The notes under the pieces are model-generated. The model ran no database searches, was not told the origin of the DNA, and saw nothing but the letters and a program-made list of their open reading frames with translations. A stretch of 35,092 bases of DNA from Anaerolineaceae bacterium. GTDB lineage: Bacteria; Chloroflexota; Anaerolineae; Anaerolineales; Anaerolineaceae. The DNA is taken from the NCBI GenBank assembly GCA_003524305.1, contig DQHW01000016.1, positions 26,302-61,393 on the forward strand. Direction: 5' to 3'. Positions 22,868 through 31,295 of this stretch are shown here, one piece after another; the first letter of the stretch is position 1; each line of letters begins with the position of its first letter. The position numbers and the translations under genes were made by a program.

Positions 22868-24381
22868 TATTCACTCCCTGCAATAGCACTCATAATTTCA
22901 TTGGCGGTGATGTCTCCTGAGAATTCTGCAACCTTCTTCCGATCACGGAGAACTGCTATGCGATGGCTGGTACGCAAAATCTCTTCAAGTTCTGATGAAA
23001 TGAACATGCACGATTTTCCTTCTTCGGCCAACGCCAAAATCAACTTTTGTATTTCTGCTTTGGCGCCAATATCAATTCCGCGGGTCGGTTCATCCAGAAT
23101 AAGTAATTGAGGATTGATTGCCAGCCACCTTGCAAGGATGACTTTCTGTTGGTTTCCACCACTTAAATTTTTAATAGGTTGGTCAGGTGACGGCGTGGCG
23201 ATATTTAATAATTTGATGTATTTTTCTGCAATATTATATTGTTCTTGTTTTGAAAGATACTTTATCCAACCAAGGTTTGCTTGCATTGCCAGGATGATAT
23301 TTTCTCTTACGGTCAACTCACCAACAATTCCCGCATCCTTGCGATCTTCAGGACACAATGCAATACCTCGACCGATTGAATCCAGTGGAGAATAATTTTG
23401 AATGATTTTTCCATTAAATGTGATCGTTCCCGAATCAGGTTTTGTCAATCCAAAAATTAATTCCGCCATTTCGGTCCTGCCAGAACCCAAGAGCCCTGCC
23501 AGACCGATGACCTCTCCAGAATGCAGTTCAAGGTTAAACGAATCAATCGCATTAAGGCGACTGACCTCATTTGCTTGAAGTAATTTTTCACCTTTTATAT
23601 GTTTTCCTGTTTCATTCTTCACCTTGGACATATCTTCGAATTCACTCAAACTGCGGCCAATCATCTTCTTAATGAGTTCAAGGCGAGGTAGTTCTGAGGG
23701 AGTGTAACTTCCAACAAGGTTGCCATTTCGTAAAACTGTAATTTTGTCAGCAATCTCGTAAACCTGATCCAGAAAATGGGTAATGAAAACAATTCCCACT
23801 CCCTGACTTCGTAATTTACGCATCACACCAAATAATTGTTCCGTCTCATGGATGGTAAGGCTGGAAGTTGGTTCATCAAGTATCAGGATTTGTGCTGAAG
23901 CGTTTTCAATTGCCCTGGCAATTGCAGCCATCTGTTGGATGGCAACAGAACAGCTTCCCAATGTGAGTGTTACATCTATATCAATTTCCAAATCATGCAT
24001 GATCTTTTTGGCGCTGGAATTCATGGTTTTCCAGTCTATGCCAAACCATTTTTTTGGTTCACGGCCAATTAAAATATTTTCTGCAATCGTTAATTGCGGA
24101 CATAGATTAACTTCCTGGTAAACGGTACTGATGCCCAAGGTCTGTGCATGCTGCGGTGAACGAATGGAATGAATTTGTTGATTAATTGTGATTGTTCCGG
24201 AATCTGGTTGGTCAACACCAGTAAGGACTTTTATTAAAGTGGATTTGCCTGCCCCATTTTCACCAATTAAAGCATGAATCTCACCTTTTTTTAAAGTAAA
24301 ATCCACATCTTCCAAGGCTTGAACCCCAGGAAAAGATTTACAAATTTTTCTCATCGTTACAATGTTGTCTACTTCTGCCAT
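22867..24381 (-). CDS. sugar ABC transporter ATPase, tandem domains (YtfR-like)
   Basis: A 504-residue double-ATPase of the MglA/RbsA/YtfR type that powers the importer. Domain 1 has Walker A GENGAGKST (about 39-47), a degenerate signature CSVAIQQMAAIARA and Walker B ILILDEPTSSL. Domain 2 has the degenerate Walker A GLLGSGRTE, an intact signature LSGGNQQKVILARW and LLILDEPTRGIDIGAK. This asymmetry is normal for the family. Only a weak GAG ribosome site precedes the ATG. It lies 108 bases after the binding-protein gene, beyond a strong hairpin, so it is probably made at a lower level than that protein. Confidence 0.95.
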   Translation of the reverse strand: MAEVDNIVTMRKICKSFPGVQALEDVDFTLKKGEIHALIGENGAGKSTLIKVLTGVDQPDSGTITINQQIHSIRSPQHAQTLGISTVYQEVNLCPQLTIAENILIGREPKKWFGIDWKTMNSSAKKIMHDLEIDIDVTLTLGSCSVAIQQMAAIARAIENASAQILILDEPTSSLTIHETEQLFGVMRKLRSQGVGIVFITHFLDQVYEIADKITVLRNGNLVGSYTPSELPRLELIKKMIGRSLSEFEDMSKVKNETGKHIKGEKLLQANEVSRLNAIDSFNLELHSGEVIGLAGLLGSGRTEMAELIFGLTKPDSGTITFNGKIIQNYSPLDSIGRGIALCPEDRKDAGIVGELTVRENIILAMQANLGWIKYLSKQEQYNIAEKYIKLLNIATPSPDQPIKNLSGGNQQKVILARWLAINPQLLILDEPTRGIDIGAKAEIQKLILALAEEGKSCMFISSELEEILRTSHRIAVLRDRKKVAEFSGDITANEIMSAIAGSE

Positions 24382-24422
24382 TTTTTCTCACTCTTGATGC
24401 TTGTCTTCCGGATTTATTTGGT

Positions 24423-24450
24423 GGAGAAGCGGCTGATGGGCCGCTTCTCC
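24423..24450 (-). promoter_or_regulatory. intercistronic hairpin after the binding-protein gene
   Basis: GGAGAAGCGGC (24423-24433) pairs perfectly with GCCGCTTCTCC (24440-24450), an 11-bp stem with a 6-base loop. On the transcribed minus strand it is not followed by a U-run. It is therefore more likely a transcript-stabilising or partial-attenuation element that raises binding-protein yield over the membrane genes than a full terminator. Confidence 0.65.
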
Positions 24451-24489
24451 TTTTATTCCATCCATGGTTCTATTAAATTTGTGGCGAAA

Positions 24490-25599
24490 TTAGTATTTCC
24501 AACCATCCAAGATGGACTGCAATTCGGTGGCACCTTGTGCGGAGGTGAAGACACTTTCATTTGAGACGATGTAACTTGGGATTGAGGTGTCGCCGTTCAA
24601 ACCTTTGAGTGCGATCTCATAAACTTGTGGTCCAAGCAAAGGATTGCATTCAACACCGACACTCAGTTCACCAGAAATCAAGGCAGCGAAGGTGTCTTTG
24701 GTGGTGTCATAGGCTACAACTTTAATATCAACACCCGGGACAAGTCCAGCTTCTTTGATGGCTTGAATGGCGCCGAGGGCTTCTTCGATGTTGTGGGCAT
24801 GCACACCCTGAACGTCTTTTAGCACAGGATCTTTCAACCATGCTTCCATGACTGCTTTAGAGGGGGCAACTTTCCAATCACCGGTTTGAGTGGCAGTTAC
24901 GGTAATTCCGCATTCTTCCATTGTCTGGCGGAAACCTGTACCACGGTCAATACCGGCTGAAGCGCCGACTGCACCGGAGATCTCGAGCACATTCTTTGTG
25001 TCCATTCCTTCCAGCAGCTTGCACATTTCCGTTCCGGCTTTCTGACCCTCAAGTACGAAATCAGAACCGACGCGGGTATAGTACAGTGAAGCGGAAGAAT
25101 CAAGACTTCGATCTTCTAGAATGACAATCTTGCCATTATCCATGGCTTCTTTCAATACGTCATCAAAACCTTTGGTATCCACTGCCGCAAGGATGATTAC
25201 ATTGACAGTCGGGTCTTGAATGAAGGTTTGGAAAGCTGAAATCTGGTTTTCTACTTTACCCTGAGAATCATAGACTTTCAATGTGATGCCCAACTGGGTT
25301 GCAGCCTCATCGAATGAGGCATTGTTCGCAGTACGCCATGCACCTTCAGGTCCGGTCTGGATAAATCCAACAACCATATCATTGTATGTACAGTTTGGTG
25401 CGCAAGCCGCGGCCGGGAGAACGTAGCCGGATGAAGTCACAAGTGCAGCTTCGGTAGCGGCAGGTGCTTCAGTCGCAACAGGAGCTTCGGTTGCAACAAC
25501 AGGTGCTTCAGTAGCCACGGGGGCGGTTTTGCATGCAGCCAACATCATTGACAAGACGAGAACTACTGCAAATACTTTGAAAAGCTTATTCAAATTCAT
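24490..25599 (-). CDS. sugar-binding lipoprotein of ABC importer (YtfQ-like)
   Basis: A 369-residue periplasmic-binding-type lipoprotein. The signal peptide ends in LAAC at 20-23. A TEAPVATEAP-type low-complexity linker covers about 26-52. The mature domain closely follows the YtfQ pattern: VGFIQTGPEGAWRTANNASF, ITLKVYDSQGKVENQISAF, VIILAAVDTKGFDDVLKEA, ILEDRSLD, LEISGAVGASAGIDRGTGF, AHNIEEALGAIQAIKEAGL and SVGVECNPLLGPQVYE. E. coli YtfQ binds galactofuranose; the araBDA context here points to L-arabinose, possibly in furanose form. Tethering by lipid fits a cell without a classical periplasm. It is the first structural gene after the regulator. Confidence 0.93.
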   Translation of the reverse strand: MNLNKLFKVFAVVLVLSMMLAACKTAPVATEAPVVATEAPVATEAPAATEAALVTSSGYVLPAAACAPNCTYNDMVVGFIQTGPEGAWRTANNASFDEAATQLGITLKVYDSQGKVENQISAFQTFIQDPTVNVIILAAVDTKGFDDVLKEAMDNGKIVILEDRSLDSSASLYYTRVGSDFVLEGQKAGTEMCKLLEGMDTKNVLEISGAVGASAGIDRGTGFRQTMEECGITVTATQTGDWKVAPSKAVMEAWLKDPVLKDVQGVHAHNIEEALGAIQAIKEAGLVPGVDIKVVAYDTTKDTFAALISGELSVGVECNPLLGPQVYEIALKGLNGDTSIPSYIVSNESVFTSAQGATELQSILDGWKY

Positions 25600-25620
25600 T
25601 TTCCTTCTCCTTGTTTTTGG

Positions 25621-25773
25621 TCAAAAAATTGAGTTAGAATTGAAGTGCGCGAAAGATCCTTTATTCATATAAAGGTTTTTTCGCCGTACCGGGAAATGCT
25701 CTGGCTGGTCCTCAATCAAATAGGGCATTTCCTTTTTAATTTAAGTCTGATATTAATCACCTCCTTTAATGAG
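25621..25773 (-). promoter_or_regulatory. structured leader between lacI and the binding-protein gene
   Basis: The 174-base gap carries paired segments GGAAATGC/GCATTTCC (about 25691-25732) and CCTTTAT/ATAAAGG (about 25660-25677) on the transcript. Right after the lacI stop is TAAAGGAGGTGATTAAT, a complete anti-16S match, but no start codon lies at the proper distance. An in-frame 35-codon frame from 25728 to 25621 is possible but unsupported. No operator like that at 26845-26870 was found here. Confidence 0.4.
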
Positions 25774-26802
25774 TTATGAACTTTGACGAATAATCAGCTC
25801 TGGTTGGATCGTTATGTATTTTGGCTCAACGATGATGTTGTCATTGATCTTGTGCTCAATTTGTGAAGCCAGCTCAGCAACAGCAACCCTACCTAATTCG
25901 TCCTGATTTTGATAAAGGGTGGTTAATGGTGGACAATAAAACTCGGAATCCGGGATACCGTCAAACCCAACCACAGAGAGATCCTGGGGGATTCTCTTTC
26001 CAATTTCTTGAGATGATAAAAGCACACTCAAAGCCATTTGATCATTGCCGACAAAAACGGCATCCATCTCAGGGTACTTGGCCAATAATTCCAGAAAAGC
26101 AGACCTGCCACTTTTAGGAGACCAGTTGCCAAGGGTCCACATTTGTTCTGATACCTGCATACCAGCTTCTTTGAGTGCGGTTTCCCACCCCAACTTGCGC
26201 TGCCTTGCTTCCCACCATTCCAACGGACCGGCGATGTGGCCAATATGTTTGCGTCCTTGTCGGATAAGATGTTCGGTTGCAACCCTGGCGCCGCCGAGGT
26301 TATCTGTGGTCACAATGGTGACCTGGTTATTTTCTTCCATGGTGAGAAAGAGCACCGGGATATCGAGATCTGGCATCAAGTCTTTCAGCCAGTAGCGGTT
26401 ATCTTCAATTTCTGGTGCAGCCCAAATGATGCCATCCACCTGGTGAGATTTGAACCACTGCAGCAGCGGTTTGACATTATTCGAGCTGAAACTTGCCAGT
26501 TCCTTGAGCAAGAGGCCGTAACCCAACTCTTCGGCTTTGCTGGTGATGCCGCTCAAGGTTCGAGAAGGACCGATGAAACGCAACCCTGCGGTGACCACTC
26601 CAAAAAGATAACTCTTCTGACGGCTCAAACTCTGGGCAATCGCGCTAGGATGGTAACTTAACTCATCCATGATCTTTTTAACCCGTGTGCGTGTCTCGCT
26701 TGAGACATCCTGACGGTTGTTAAGCACACGCGAGACAGTCTGCTTGGAAACGCCTGCCATTTTCGCAACATCATAGATGGTGGTTTTGTTTTTTTCGGTC
26801 AA
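25774..26802 (-). CDS. LacI-family transcriptional regulator of the arabinose operon
   Basis: A 342-residue repressor. The N-terminal helix-turn-helix is TTIYDVAKMAGVSKQTVSRV with the hinge LSYHPSAIAQSL. The effector domain follows the LacI/GalR type, with ending patches GKRIPQDLSVVGFDGIPDSE and CPPLTTLYQNQDELGRVAVA. The start is the TTG at 26800-26802 with GAGGA upstream; no ATG is available ahead of the HTH. The gene is first in the operon and lies 42 bases downstream of a palindromic operator, so autoregulation with induction by arabinose or a derivative is likely. LacI-type control here replaces the AraC or GntR-type AraR of model organisms. Confidence 0.92.
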   Translation of the reverse strand: MTEKNKTTIYDVAKMAGVSKQTVSRVLNNRQDVSSETRTRVKKIMDELSYHPSAIAQSLSRQKSYLFGVVTAGLRFIGPSRTLSGITSKAEELGYGLLLKELASFSSNNVKPLLQWFKSHQVDGIIWAAPEIEDNRYWLKDLMPDLDIPVLFLTMEENNQVTIVTTDNLGGARVATEHLIRQGRKHIGHIAGPLEWWEARQRKLGWETALKEAGMQVSEQMWTLGNWSPKSGRSAFLELLAKYPEMDAVFVGNDQMALSVLLSSQEIGKRIPQDLSVVGFDGIPDSEFYCPPLTTLYQNQDELGRVAVAELASQIEHKINDNIIVEPKYITIQPELIIRQSS

Positions 26803-26844
26803 GGTTTCCTCAAATAAGGGATAATTCGTGTGCGTTATCGGTAC

Positions 26845-26870
26845 CGTGACCGATAACGTTACCGGTCACG
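26845..26870. promoter_or_regulatory. operator palindrome for the LacI-type regulator
   Basis: A 26-base palindrome centred on CG at 26857/26858. The core is TAACGTTA, flanked by CGTGACCG and CGGTCACG with one mismatched pair. A further half-site CGTTATCGGT (26833-26842) is inverted relative to ACCGATAACG (26849-26858), giving a second overlapping palindrome. The central CpG and the size match LacI-family operators. It lies 4 bases past the -10 box, over the expected transcription start. Confidence 0.8.
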
Positions 26871-26873
26871 AAC

Positions 26874-26902
26874 ATAATAGCAAATTCATTTAACGAAGTC
26901 AA
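26874..26902 (-). promoter_or_regulatory. sigma-70 type promoter of the arabinose operon
   Basis: Read on the minus strand, TTGACT (complement of 26897-26902) is followed after exactly 17 bases by TATTAT (complement of 26874-26879). Both are one mismatch from consensus. The operator begins immediately downstream. Confidence 0.8.
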
Positions 26903-27017
26903 TAGGTTTTCGGCAATCTGACATTTATTGTCCGATTAGATTAATGGTTTTTAATCTTCTTTTTAAACCCCTATACGCATATTTTTATGGATTCATTTAC
27001 CTTCCATCATAAAAAAA

Positions 27018-27043
27018 AAGAACCAGGCAAATGCCTGGCTCTT
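27018..27043 (-). terminator. Rho-independent terminator of the NBR1-Ig lipoprotein gene
   Basis: On the minus strand AAGAGCCAGGC pairs with GCCTGGTTCTT (one mismatch) around ATTT, followed directly by a run of nine T (complement of 27011-27019). It lies 22 bases after the stop of the gene ending at 27066. Confidence 0.85.
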
Positions 27044-27065
27044 CATGTGTTATTAATGAAACGGT

Positions 27066-27698
27066 TTATGGATTGCCCACCACGATCTTCATGCTCATTT
27101 GTTCACCAAAAAGTTGACCGTCGCTGTTGACCAACCGCCAATAGCTGTTATAGGTGCCTACCTCGGCAGGAGCTGTAAAAGTAACCGTAACTTGAACAGA
27201 GATGCCTGGTTTGACTTCATTTGGAAGGTGCACATAAAGCATTTCTTTGGCATCTTTAAGCCCTTCCAGGTATGACAGACGGTAAGAGGTCTTCCAGGTG
27301 GTGGTTCCGGTATTCTTGATCGCCCAAATTTTCACCACGGTCGAACCGGGTTTAACGATCGTGCCGTCAGGGATGGTGACATCAGAAACGTATACGGCCT
27401 TGTCATCCACATTGCCCTGGTCAGAAACACGGATCGTTGCCGTCGGCGTTGGAAATACTTCTGAAGTTTCGGGGGTCGCGGTAGGCGGCGCCATGGTTGC
27501 CGTGGCGGTGGGCTCGGACGTGGGTGTGGCTGACGGCGTGAGGGCTGCATTTTGGGTAAATTCGGCCTGAATGGTGGCGGCAATTTGCGTGATCTTGACC
27601 GCCGGATCTTCTGTTGGGGTAGCGGCTGCACAAGCCGACAGGACGAAGGTGGAGAGTACGAGGGCAGCGATCAACCCTCTGCGGATTTTTGAATTCAT
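27066..27698 (-). CDS. lipoprotein with NBR1-type Ig-like domain
   Basis: A 210-residue lipoprotein. The signal peptide ends in LSAC (20-23). A Thr/Pro/Ala linker with repeated TPSATPTSEPTATAT-like units runs to about residue 92. The C-terminal ~115 residues match the NBR1 central Ig-like domain (FW domain): KIWAIKNTGTTTWKTSYRLS, VKPGISVQVTVTFTAP, and VGTYNSYWRLVNSDGQLFGE with its key tryptophans. This domain is common in surface proteins of Chloroflexota. AAGGAAAA precedes the ATG. It is monocistronic, divergent from the HIT gene, and likely mediates protein or glycan contacts at the cell surface. Confidence 0.88.
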   Translation of the reverse strand: MNSKIRRGLIAALVLSTFVLSACAAATPTEDPAVKITQIAATIQAEFTQNAALTPSATPTSEPTATATMAPPTATPETSEVFPTPTATIRVSDQGNVDDKAVYVSDVTIPDGTIVKPGSTVVKIWAIKNTGTTTWKTSYRLSYLEGLKDAKEMLYVHLPNEVKPGISVQVTVTFTAPAEVGTYNSYWRLVNSDGQLFGEQMSMKIVVGNP

Positions 27699-27899
27699 TG
27701 TGATTTTCCTTTTTTATTGACATTTATTTTTTGCAAGACGTAATTGTCAGGCGAAACGAAGCTATTGTCAAGGCATGCTCATCGTGCAGGATTCAGTTTT
27801 TTAGGTTATTTATCGTGAAAAATATTTGTGATTTTGGTAAATCTCATATAATTAACGCATAATCCTTGAATTCTTTTGCCACTGTGAAATGGAAAATGT

Positions 27900-28373
27900 A
27901 TGGTCAAACAATCAGAACATGACTGCATCATTTGCCTCAAACACCGCGGTGAAGTAAAACTCTTTGGCGGATTCATCTATGAAGATGATCTGATCGCGAT
28001 CTCTCACTCTCTTCTTTGGGGAGATGAGACAAGGCATTACCTCGGTCATATCTTCATCGAAACCAAAAGACATGTACCCGAGTATGCAGAATTGACAGAT
28101 GAAGAAGCCCAGCGAATTGGACTCTACATTAAACGGGTATCAAATGCACTGCTCCACACCCTCGACGTGGATCATGTGTACTCCTTTATGATCGTGGATG
28201 GTGTTCCACACATCCATGTGCACGTTATCGGCCGCTATCGCGGCGCACCGCGTGAGTATTGGGGCTCCAAGGTGGACGAGTGGCCAGACGCCCCTAAAGG
28301 CGGTGAGGCTGAAATTTCAAGATTAACCAATCAGGTACGCCAATATTTGATTGATCAAGACATGTTGCATTGA
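27900..28373 (+). CDS. HIT family nucleotide hydrolase/transferase
   Basis: A 157-residue histidine-triad protein. HIHVH at 104-108 within PHIHVHVIGRYRG is the active-site triad, of the HxHxH type. Residues 9-12 (CIIC) can bind zinc with a downstream His, as in the Hint/Fhit-like bacterial branch. The middle section TRHYLGHIFIETKRHVPEYA fits the HIT fold. Likely reactions are hydrolysis of AMP-linked or dinucleoside polyphosphates. The ribosome site is weak. The stop overlaps the reading frame of the following lipoprotein region, and the next gene starts 20 bases later. Confidence 0.88.
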   Translation: MVKQSEHDCIICLKHRGEVKLFGGFIYEDDLIAISHSLLWGDETRHYLGHIFIETKRHVPEYAELTDEEAQRIGLYIKRVSNALLHTLDVDHVYSFMIVDGVPHIHVHVIGRYRGAPREYWGSKVDEWPDAPKGGEAEISRLTNQVRQYLIDQDMLH

Positions 28374-28393
28374 AAAATGACAGAGGGCTTTCT

Positions 28394-28894
28394 ATGTTTT
28401 CAAGAGTAAATTTAATATTCGTCCTGATCGTCTCTGCTGCATTAGCCAGTTGTAAAAAGGCAGAAAACATGAAACCAATAACCCAAATAACGACCATTTC
28501 TGAATCAGGCACCATACTGCCTGAACTGCAATGGCATGAAGAATTCATCATTCTGCAAAATTCAATCACCTTCATACGCACAGGCAATACAGACGCGAGC
28601 GAAGTAAACACCGGCAGTTGGTCGGTGCTTTTTGATTCTGCCGGTTTGGCTAATCTGTTTGAAACCCTTGAAAATGTCGATTTAACCAAAATTGAACGCA
28701 TCGAACCCGTTGACCAACCAGATGGTGGTGGAAGCGAGTTTTACCTGTTTAACTACGCAAATGGCAAAACCTGGTCGCTTGAATATAGTCTCGGCGCCAC
28801 CTACACAAACGGCGAAGAGATCACCCAACCCCTGCAAGATTTTATTAATGCACTTCAGATCCCTACTGAAGCCGCCAACCGTTATAAATGGTGA
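28394..28894 (+). CDS. small lipoprotein of unknown function
   Basis: A 166-residue predicted lipoprotein with signal peptide FSRVNLIFVLIVSAALASC and lipobox LASC (about 16-19). The mature part contains beta-rich segments (FIILQNSITFIRTGNT, TGSWSVLFDSAGLANLFETL, EFYLFNYANGKTWSLEYSL) like other small extracellular proteins that compare a ratio or signal. No family is recognised with confidence. The ATG at 28394 has GAGGG 6 bases upstream; the TTG frame at 28370 overlaps the HIT gene and was not chosen. It is probably cotranscribed with the HIT gene. Confidence 0.75.
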   Translation: MFSRVNLIFVLIVSAALASCKKAENMKPITQITTISESGTILPELQWHEEFIILQNSITFIRTGNTDASEVNTGSWSVLFDSAGLANLFETLENVDLTKIERIEPVDQPDGGGSEFYLFNYANGKTWSLEYSLGATYTNGEEITQPLQDFINALQIPTEAANRYKW

Positions 28895-29202
28895 ATGACA
28901 GAATTGTGCTCAACAACAAATAATCTTATAGATGAGGGCCAGCCGGCGTGTGCAGTACAACCAGACCGGTTCTCCCATCTTAATTACTGCCACAACACTA
29001 GAGAATGATGATCAAAAACTCATATCGCTCCTTTTTGGTCATATAAAAAGAGAGTAAATAACTTAAGAAATCAAGTTTTTTTAGGCCAGACTAACCTAAT
29101 AAATTACTGTTGAAGTTACTTATCCATTGAGCTATTATGAAATAGGTAATTTTCATGACTTTTAGCGGGTTAGGCAAGTCAGCCAAGAATGAGGTGATTC
29201 CG

Positions 29203-30168
29203 ATGAGAAAAACTTTTTTTCTATCATGTATCTTCCTTTTGGCACTCACTGGTTGCAGCGGAGGCGTTCAAACCCCAACCGTCACACCAGATCGAGAAAG
29301 TTTTATTCCCCTTGAGCATGAAAAAATCACTCCCGAAAATGATCTTTATCCACCACAATCGTTTTCCAATGAATTCTCCGAGCCCGTTCCTTTGCCGTAC
29401 CCTGTAAACACCCGCGGTGCGGAGGACTCTGCATTTGTGATGCCAGACGGCAATACGCTCTACGTCTGGTTTACACCGGATTGCTTAAAACCTGTGGAGG
29501 AGCAAGCTTTCGACGGAGTGACTGGTATTTATGCATTTCACAAAATGGATGATACATGGGGACCGGCTGAGCGGGTCGTCCTTCAAGACCCAGGTAAGGC
29601 AGTTCTGGATGGTTGTGAATTTGTGTTGGAAAACAGGATCTGGTTTTGTTCAGCACGCGAAGGTTTCACGGGAATGCAGTGGTTTATTGCCGATTTTATC
29701 GATGGAAAGTGGCAGAACTGGAAGCAGGCCAACTTCAACCCGGATTATGAAATAGGCGAACTGCACATCACCGCGAACGGAAAAGAGATGTACTTCCATT
29801 CTGCACGACAAGGCGGCTTGGGAGGTTACGACATCTGGCTTTCCAGAAATGTTGACGGAGAATGGCAGGAACCTGAAAATATTAGCGTGGTAAATTCTCC
29901 AGATACGGATGGTTGGCCCTTTATATCACCGGATGGTGACGAGTTATGGTTTACCCGTATTATTGGTGCACCAGAATTGTGGAGGTCAATAAAGATCAAC
30001 GGCAAGTGGACGTCACCTAAAAAGATGTTTGCCAACTTTGCAGGTGAGGCAAGCATGGATATCGAGGGTAACCTCTACTTTACCCATCATTTTTATAAAG
30101 ATAGTGTTATGCTCGAAGCGGATATATACACAGCTCACAGGATTAATCAGCAAAACGAAGACGGTTAA
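29203..30168 (+). CDS. PD40/TolB-like beta-propeller lipoprotein
   Basis: A 321-residue lipoprotein. The signal MRKTFFLSCIFLLALTGC contains the lipobox LTGC. The mature part has propeller repeats of the WD40-like PD40 type: FVMPDGNTLYVWFTPDCLK, LHITANGKEMYFHSARQGGL, GYDIWLSRNVDGEWQEPENI, DGWPFISPDGDELWFTRI, PELWRSIKINGKWTSPKKMF and SMDIEGNLYFTHHF. The DG-x-x-L-x-F pattern with following GxxDIW is typical. GAGGTGA lies 6 bases before the ATG at 29203; the upstream ATG at 29155 would bury the signal peptide. The function is likely extracellular binding; no enzyme residues are apparent. Confidence 0.85.
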   Translation: MRKTFFLSCIFLLALTGCSGGVQTPTVTPDRESFIPLEHEKITPENDLYPPQSFSNEFSEPVPLPYPVNTRGAEDSAFVMPDGNTLYVWFTPDCLKPVEEQAFDGVTGIYAFHKMDDTWGPAERVVLQDPGKAVLDGCEFVLENRIWFCSAREGFTGMQWFIADFIDGKWQNWKQANFNPDYEIGELHITANGKEMYFHSARQGGLGGYDIWLSRNVDGEWQEPENISVVNSPDTDGWPFISPDGDELWFTRIIGAPELWRSIKINGKWTSPKKMFANFAGEASMDIEGNLYFTHHFYKDSVMLEADIYTAHRINQQNEDG

Positions 30169-30331
30169 TATATATTAATGGTAGTAAAAAGTACTCCTGT
30201 TTACAAAACAAAAATAATTTCATCCTTGGTAGCTTTTTCATCGGGTTGATCAATATTGATCAAATGAAATAATCACCAACCTTTGTTGAGCAACTCATAA
30301 TACGACCTTTCCCTGATTAGGCAGCCTTTGC

Positions 30332-30337
30332 TATAAT
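30332..30337 (+). promoter_or_regulatory. extended -10 promoter element of the methyltransferase gene
   Basis: TGCTATAAT (-10 hexamer TATAAT at 30332-30337 preceded by the extended TGn) lies 36 bases before the methyltransferase ATG. No good -35 box is seen, which is usual for extended -10 promoters. Confidence 0.5.
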
Positions 30338-30373
30338 TAGTTAATTATCTCAACCAGGTCAGGAATCATTTTA

Positions 30374-31210
30374 ATGGGTCAAAAAATCTACTTCGCCGAC
30401 AACCTCGGTATCTTGCAATCATTGCCTTCTGAATCAGTAAGTCTCATTTATATAGACCCGCCGTTTAACACAGGCAAGACGCAAGCCCGCACACAGATCA
30501 AGACCGATAAATCAGATACAGGCGACCGTACCGGCTTTGCTGGACAGCGCTATTCCACAGTCAAGATCGGTTCTCAATCATACAGTGATATCTTCGATGA
30601 CTTCCTAAACTTCCTCGAACCGCGGCTGATCGAAGCCAGGCGCATTCTCAAGCCCAACGGCAGTCTCTACTTTCATATCGATTACCGCGAGGTGCACTAC
30701 TGCAAGATACTGCTCGACCAGATCTTTGGACGCGAAAGTTTCTTGAACGAGATCATCTGGGCGTATGACTACGGCGCCCGCACCAAAAAGAAATGGCCAG
30801 CCAAGCACGATAACATCCTCTGGTACGCCAAGGACCCCCAAAACTACATCTTTAACGTGGATGAGATTGAGCGCATCCCTTATATGGCTCCCGGCCTGGT
30901 AGGACCTGAAAAAGCCGCACTCGGCAAACTACCCACCGATACCTGGTGGCATACGATAGTGCCAACCAACGGCAAAGAAAAGACCGGCTACCCCACACAG
31001 AAACCCCTTGGCATCATCCGCCGCATCGTGGCAGCCTCCTCCAAACCGGGTGACACCGTGCTCGATTTCTTCGCAGGCAGCGGCACCACCGGCATGGTCT
31101 GTCACGAACTTGGGCGCAACTTCATCCTCGTGGATAGCAACCCGCAGGCGATTGAGGTTATGAAAAAGCGATTCAAAGATTTATCAGACATTGAGTGGAT
31201 TGCACCATAA
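30374..31210 (+). CDS. solitary beta-class DNA methyltransferase (N4-C or N6-A)
   Basis: A 278-residue SAM-dependent DNA amino-methyltransferase. The catalytic motif IV DPPFNTG occurs near the N-terminus (about 28-34) and the SAM-binding motif I DFFAGSGTTG near the C-terminus (about 235-244), the order that defines the beta class. YPTQKPLGIIRRIVAASSKPGD precedes motif I, as is typical. The target-recognition region lies between about 100 and 200. No restriction endonuclease gene adjoins it, so it is an orphan that may act in gene control, mismatch marking or phage protection. Whether it methylates cytosine or adenine cannot be decided from the motif. Confidence 0.9.
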   Translation: MGQKIYFADNLGILQSLPSESVSLIYIDPPFNTGKTQARTQIKTDKSDTGDRTGFAGQRYSTVKIGSQSYSDIFDDFLNFLEPRLIEARRILKPNGSLYFHIDYREVHYCKILLDQIFGRESFLNEIIWAYDYGARTKKKWPAKHDNILWYAKDPQNYIFNVDEIERIPYMAPGLVGPEKAALGKLPTDTWWHTIVPTNGKEKTGYPTQKPLGIIRRIVAASSKPGDTVLDFFAGSGTTGMVCHELGRNFILVDSNPQAIEVMKKRFKDLSDIEWIAP

Positions 31211-31295
31211 AAATCCGCAAGCATGATATCTATCAATAAAGTTTTACGAGCTGTATTCACTTCTAAGGTACCTGATTATAGATAAAGGTGGAAGA

